DNA of 64,000 nt from Hydractinia symbiolongicarpus (taxonomy: Eukaryota; Cnidaria; Hydrozoa; Anthoathecata; Hydractiniidae): positions 1,426,001 through 1,490,000 of the forward strand of contig NC_079881.1 in assembly GCF_029227915.1 (NCBI RefSeq), read 5' to 3'. This document shows, piece after piece, positions 61,831 to 64,000 of this stretch; positions within the stretch are counted from its first letter, which is position 1, and each line of letters starts with the position of its first letter. The notes beneath the pieces were generated by a model. It was given only the letters and a program-made list of their open reading frames with translations. It was not told the DNA's origin and ran no database searches. A program made the position numbers and the translations under genes.

Positions 61831-64000
61831 ATACGGGCCGAGTCCGGGGTTTACGGGAAATGGCGGGTTTTCGTTTGCCGACGATTAAACTTCTTTTATT
61901 CAGCGTCTCATCAAAAATGAAAACATTTTTGAAAACTACAAGTCTCATGCGTTTTAGTGGTGAAAGAATATTTTAAAAAATCGTTCGGGAAATGAGTTTA
62001 CTCCCTGGGTACTTTCTTTGTATACTTTTGACTATACGGCCAAGTCCGGGGTTTACGGGAAATGGCGGGTCTTCGTTTGCCGGCGATTAAACTTCTTTTA
62101 TTCAGCGTCTCATCAAAAATGAAAACATTTTTGAAAACTACAAGTCTCATGCGTTTTAGTGGTGAAAAGATAATTTAAAAAATCGTTCGGGAAATGAGTT
62201 TACTCCCTGGGTACTTCATTTGTATACTTTTGACTATACAAGCCAAGCCCGGGATTTAAGGAAATCGTGGTAATTCGTTTGCCGGCGATTAAACCTCTTT
62301 CATTAAGCGTCTCATCAAAAATGAAAACATTTCTGAAAACTACAAGTCTCATGCGTTTTAGTGATGAAAAAATAATTTAAAAAATCGTTCGGGAAATGAG
62401 TTGACTCCCTGGGTACCTTCTTTGTATACTTTTGACTATACGGGCCGAGTCCGGGATTTACGGGAAATCGCGGGTTTTCTTTTGCTGGCGATTAAACTTC
62501 TTTTATTCAGCGTCTCATCAAAAATGAAAACATTTTTAAAAACTACAAGTCTCATGTGTTTTAGTGGTGAAAAAATAATTTAAAAAATCGTTCGGGAAAT
62601 GAGTTTACTCCCTGGGAACTTTCTTTTTATACTTTTGACTATACGGGCCGAGTCTGGGGTTTACGGGAAATGGCGGGTTTTCATTTTCCGGCGATTAAAC
62701 TTCTTTTATTCAGCGTCTCATCAAAAATGAAAACATTTTTGAAAACTACAAGTCTCATGCGTTTTAGTGGTGAAAAGATAATTTAAAAAATCGTACGGGA
62801 AATGAGTTTACTCCCTGGGTACTTCATTTGTATCCTTTTGACTATACAATCCAAGCCCGGGATTTACGGGAAATCGCGAATTTTCGTTTGCCGGCGATTA
62901 AACCACTTTCATTAAGCTTCTCATCAAAATTGAAAACATTTCTGAAAACTACAAGTCTCATGCGTTTTAGTGGTTAAATAATAATTTAAAAATCGTTCGG
63001 GAAATGAGTTTACTCCCAGGGTACTTTCTTTGTATACTTTTGACTATACGGGCCGAGTCCGGGATTTACGGGAAATCGCGGGTTTTCGTTTGCCGGCGAT
63101 TAAACTCCTTTTATTCAGCGTCTCATCAAAAATGAAAACATTTTTAAAAAGTACAAGTCTCATGTGCTTTAGTGGTGAAAAAATAATTTAAAAAATCGTT
63201 CGGGAAATGAGTTTACTCCCTGGGTACTTTCTTTGTATACTTTTGACTATACGGGCCGAGTCGGGGATTTACGGGAAGTCGCGGGTTTTCGTTTCCCGGC
63301 GATTAAACTTCTTTTATTCAGCGTCTCATCAAAAATGAAAACATTTTTCTAAACTACAAGTCTCATGCGTTTTAGTGATGAAAAAATAATTTAAAAAATC
63401 GTTCGGGAAATGAGTTTACTCCCTGGGTACTTTCTTTGTATACTTTTGACTATACGGGCCGAGTCCGGGGTTTACGGGAAATGGCGGGTTTTCGTTTGCC
63501 GACGATTAAACTTCTTTTATTCAGCGTCTCATCAAAAATGAAAACATTTTTGAAAACTACAAGTCTCATGCGTTTTAGTGGTGAAAGAATATTTTAAAAA
63601 ATCGTTCGGGAAATGAGTTTACTCCCTGGGTACTTTCTTTGTATACTTTTGACTATACGGCCAAGTCCGGGGTTTACGGGAAATGGCGGGTCTTCGTTTG
63701 CCGGCGATTAAACTTCTTTTATTCAGCGTCTCATCAAAAATGAAAACATTTTTAAAAACTACAAGTCTCATGCGTTTTAGTGGTGAAAAGATAATTTAAA
63801 AAATCGTACGGGAAATGAGTTTACTCCCTGGGTACTTCATTTGTATCCTTTTGACTATACAATCCAAGCCCGGGATTTACGGGAAATCGCGAATTTTCGT
63901 TTGCCGGCGATTAAACCACTTTCATTAAGCTTCTCATCAAAAATGAAAACATTTCTGAAAACTACAAGTCTCATGCGTTTTAGTGGTTAAATAATAATTT
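61831..64000 (+). repeat. Right end: further partial copies of the preceding unit
   Basis: The variant 'gtatcctttt' recurs at 62,830 and 63,843, which are 1,824 and a further 1,013 bp beyond 61,006. The run after 62,830 matches that after 61,006, except that one of the two adjacent 'gtcggggatttacggg' monomers is missing, so it is one monomer shorter. The stretch 62,401-62,800 also matches 57,537-57,936. The window ends inside a monomer at 'taataattt', so the array continues beyond it. Confidence 0.78.

Larger units (their letters stand above)
1..64000 (+). repeat. Satellite array, ~203-bp monomer, about 315 head-to-tail copies
   Basis: The hexamer 'gtatac' recurs at 99, 302, 504, 707, 909, 1112 and 1315, and at the same 202-203 bp spacing to the window end, where the last equivalent site is near 63,843. 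Every monomer carries the same landmarks in the same order and on the same strand. These include 'ctatacgggcc', 'atttacggg', 'gccggcgattaaa', 'tctcatcaaaaatg', 'actacaagtctcatg' and 'gagtttactccc'. No unique sequence, gene or inserted element interrupts the array. The period suits one nucleosome plus linker, as in many eukaryotic satellites. The family and host are not recognised. A centromeric, pericentromeric or subtelomeric location is inference from array size and higher-order structure alone. Confidence 0.97.

Noticed and set aside
1313-62583. Dozens of open frames of 60-102 codons on both strands with near-identical products
   Set aside because: They restart at the same place in monomer after monomer, end at the same AT-rich stop, and vary with monomer indels. 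There is no codon pattern, domain or gene context. They are frames of the satellite, not genes.
1-64000. CRISPR array (regular direct repeats)
   Set aside because: The whole 203-bp unit is repeated with no unique spacers, and the unit is far longer than a CRISPR repeat plus spacer.
1-64000. Inverted monomers or a change of array orientation
   Set aside because: Every monomer that I read runs in the same direction. The landmark 'actacaagtctcatg' was never seen as its reverse complement.
1-64000. Naming the source species or satellite family
   Set aside because: The monomer does not match any satellite that I can recall with confidence, and there is no flanking unique sequence to place it.

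Overview
The whole 64 kb window is one uninterrupted tandem satellite array. A monomer of about 203 bp (202-203 in most copies, roughly 315 copies) repeats head to tail in a single orientation. Both window edges fall inside a monomer, so neither end of the array is seen. I find no protein gene, tRNA, rRNA, transposon or unique sequence. The short reading frames that recur throughout are the same stretch of monomer read again and again, and they end at a stop in the AT-rich part. An array of this length with higher-order structure points to a eukaryotic nuclear genome, most likely centromeric, pericentromeric or subtelomeric heterochromatin. I do not recognise the monomer and cannot name the organism.

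The monomer has two halves. A GC- and CpG-rich part of about 70 bp holds the landmarks 'gtatac', 'ctatacgggcc', 'atttacggg', 'cgcgggttttcg' and 'gccggcgattaaa'. An AT-rich part of about 130 bp holds 'tctcatcaaaaatg', 'actacaagtctcatg', 'taatttaaaaaatcg' and 'gagtttactccc'. One monomer that I counted is 37% G+C and has 11 CpG, about 1.6 times expectation.

Higher-order structure differs by zone: 3- and 4-monomer units at 1-4 kb; a 9-monomer unit (1,826-1,827 bp) at 4-8.4 kb; two 12-monomer units (2,432 bp) at 8.4-13.2 kb; 3-monomer units at 13.2-14.4 kb; a 4-monomer unit (812 bp) nested in a 4.66 kb repeat at 14.4-19 kb; 6-, 7- and 5-monomer duplications at 19-24.5 kb; a 6-monomer tandem duplication (1,215 bp) at 24.9-27.3 kb; a 31-monomer tandem duplication (6,273 bp) from 26.0 kb, whose second copy contains a 10-monomer (2,026 bp) duplication; a 13.4 kb segment (30.9-44.3 kb) duplicated at 44.3-55.7 kb; and a second 12-monomer duplication (2,431 bp) at 57.6-61.8 kb.

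Subfamilies turn over from left to right. Monomers with 'cgttttggaaatgag' plus 'ctcacaggg' are common up to about 20.2 kb and then vanish. Monomers with 'gggaactttc' or 'cgtacgggaaatg' appear only after about 27.8 and 30.2 kb. Private markers let the order of duplications, chimeric junctions and deletions be partly reconstructed. They include an 11-T run, a 110-bp deleted monomer, a T-to-G change giving 'gacgatac', and a 195-196 bp monomer. The picture is of an array growing by repeated unequal exchange at several scales. All offsets come from reading shared variants by eye, so boundaries are good to tens of bases, not single bases.
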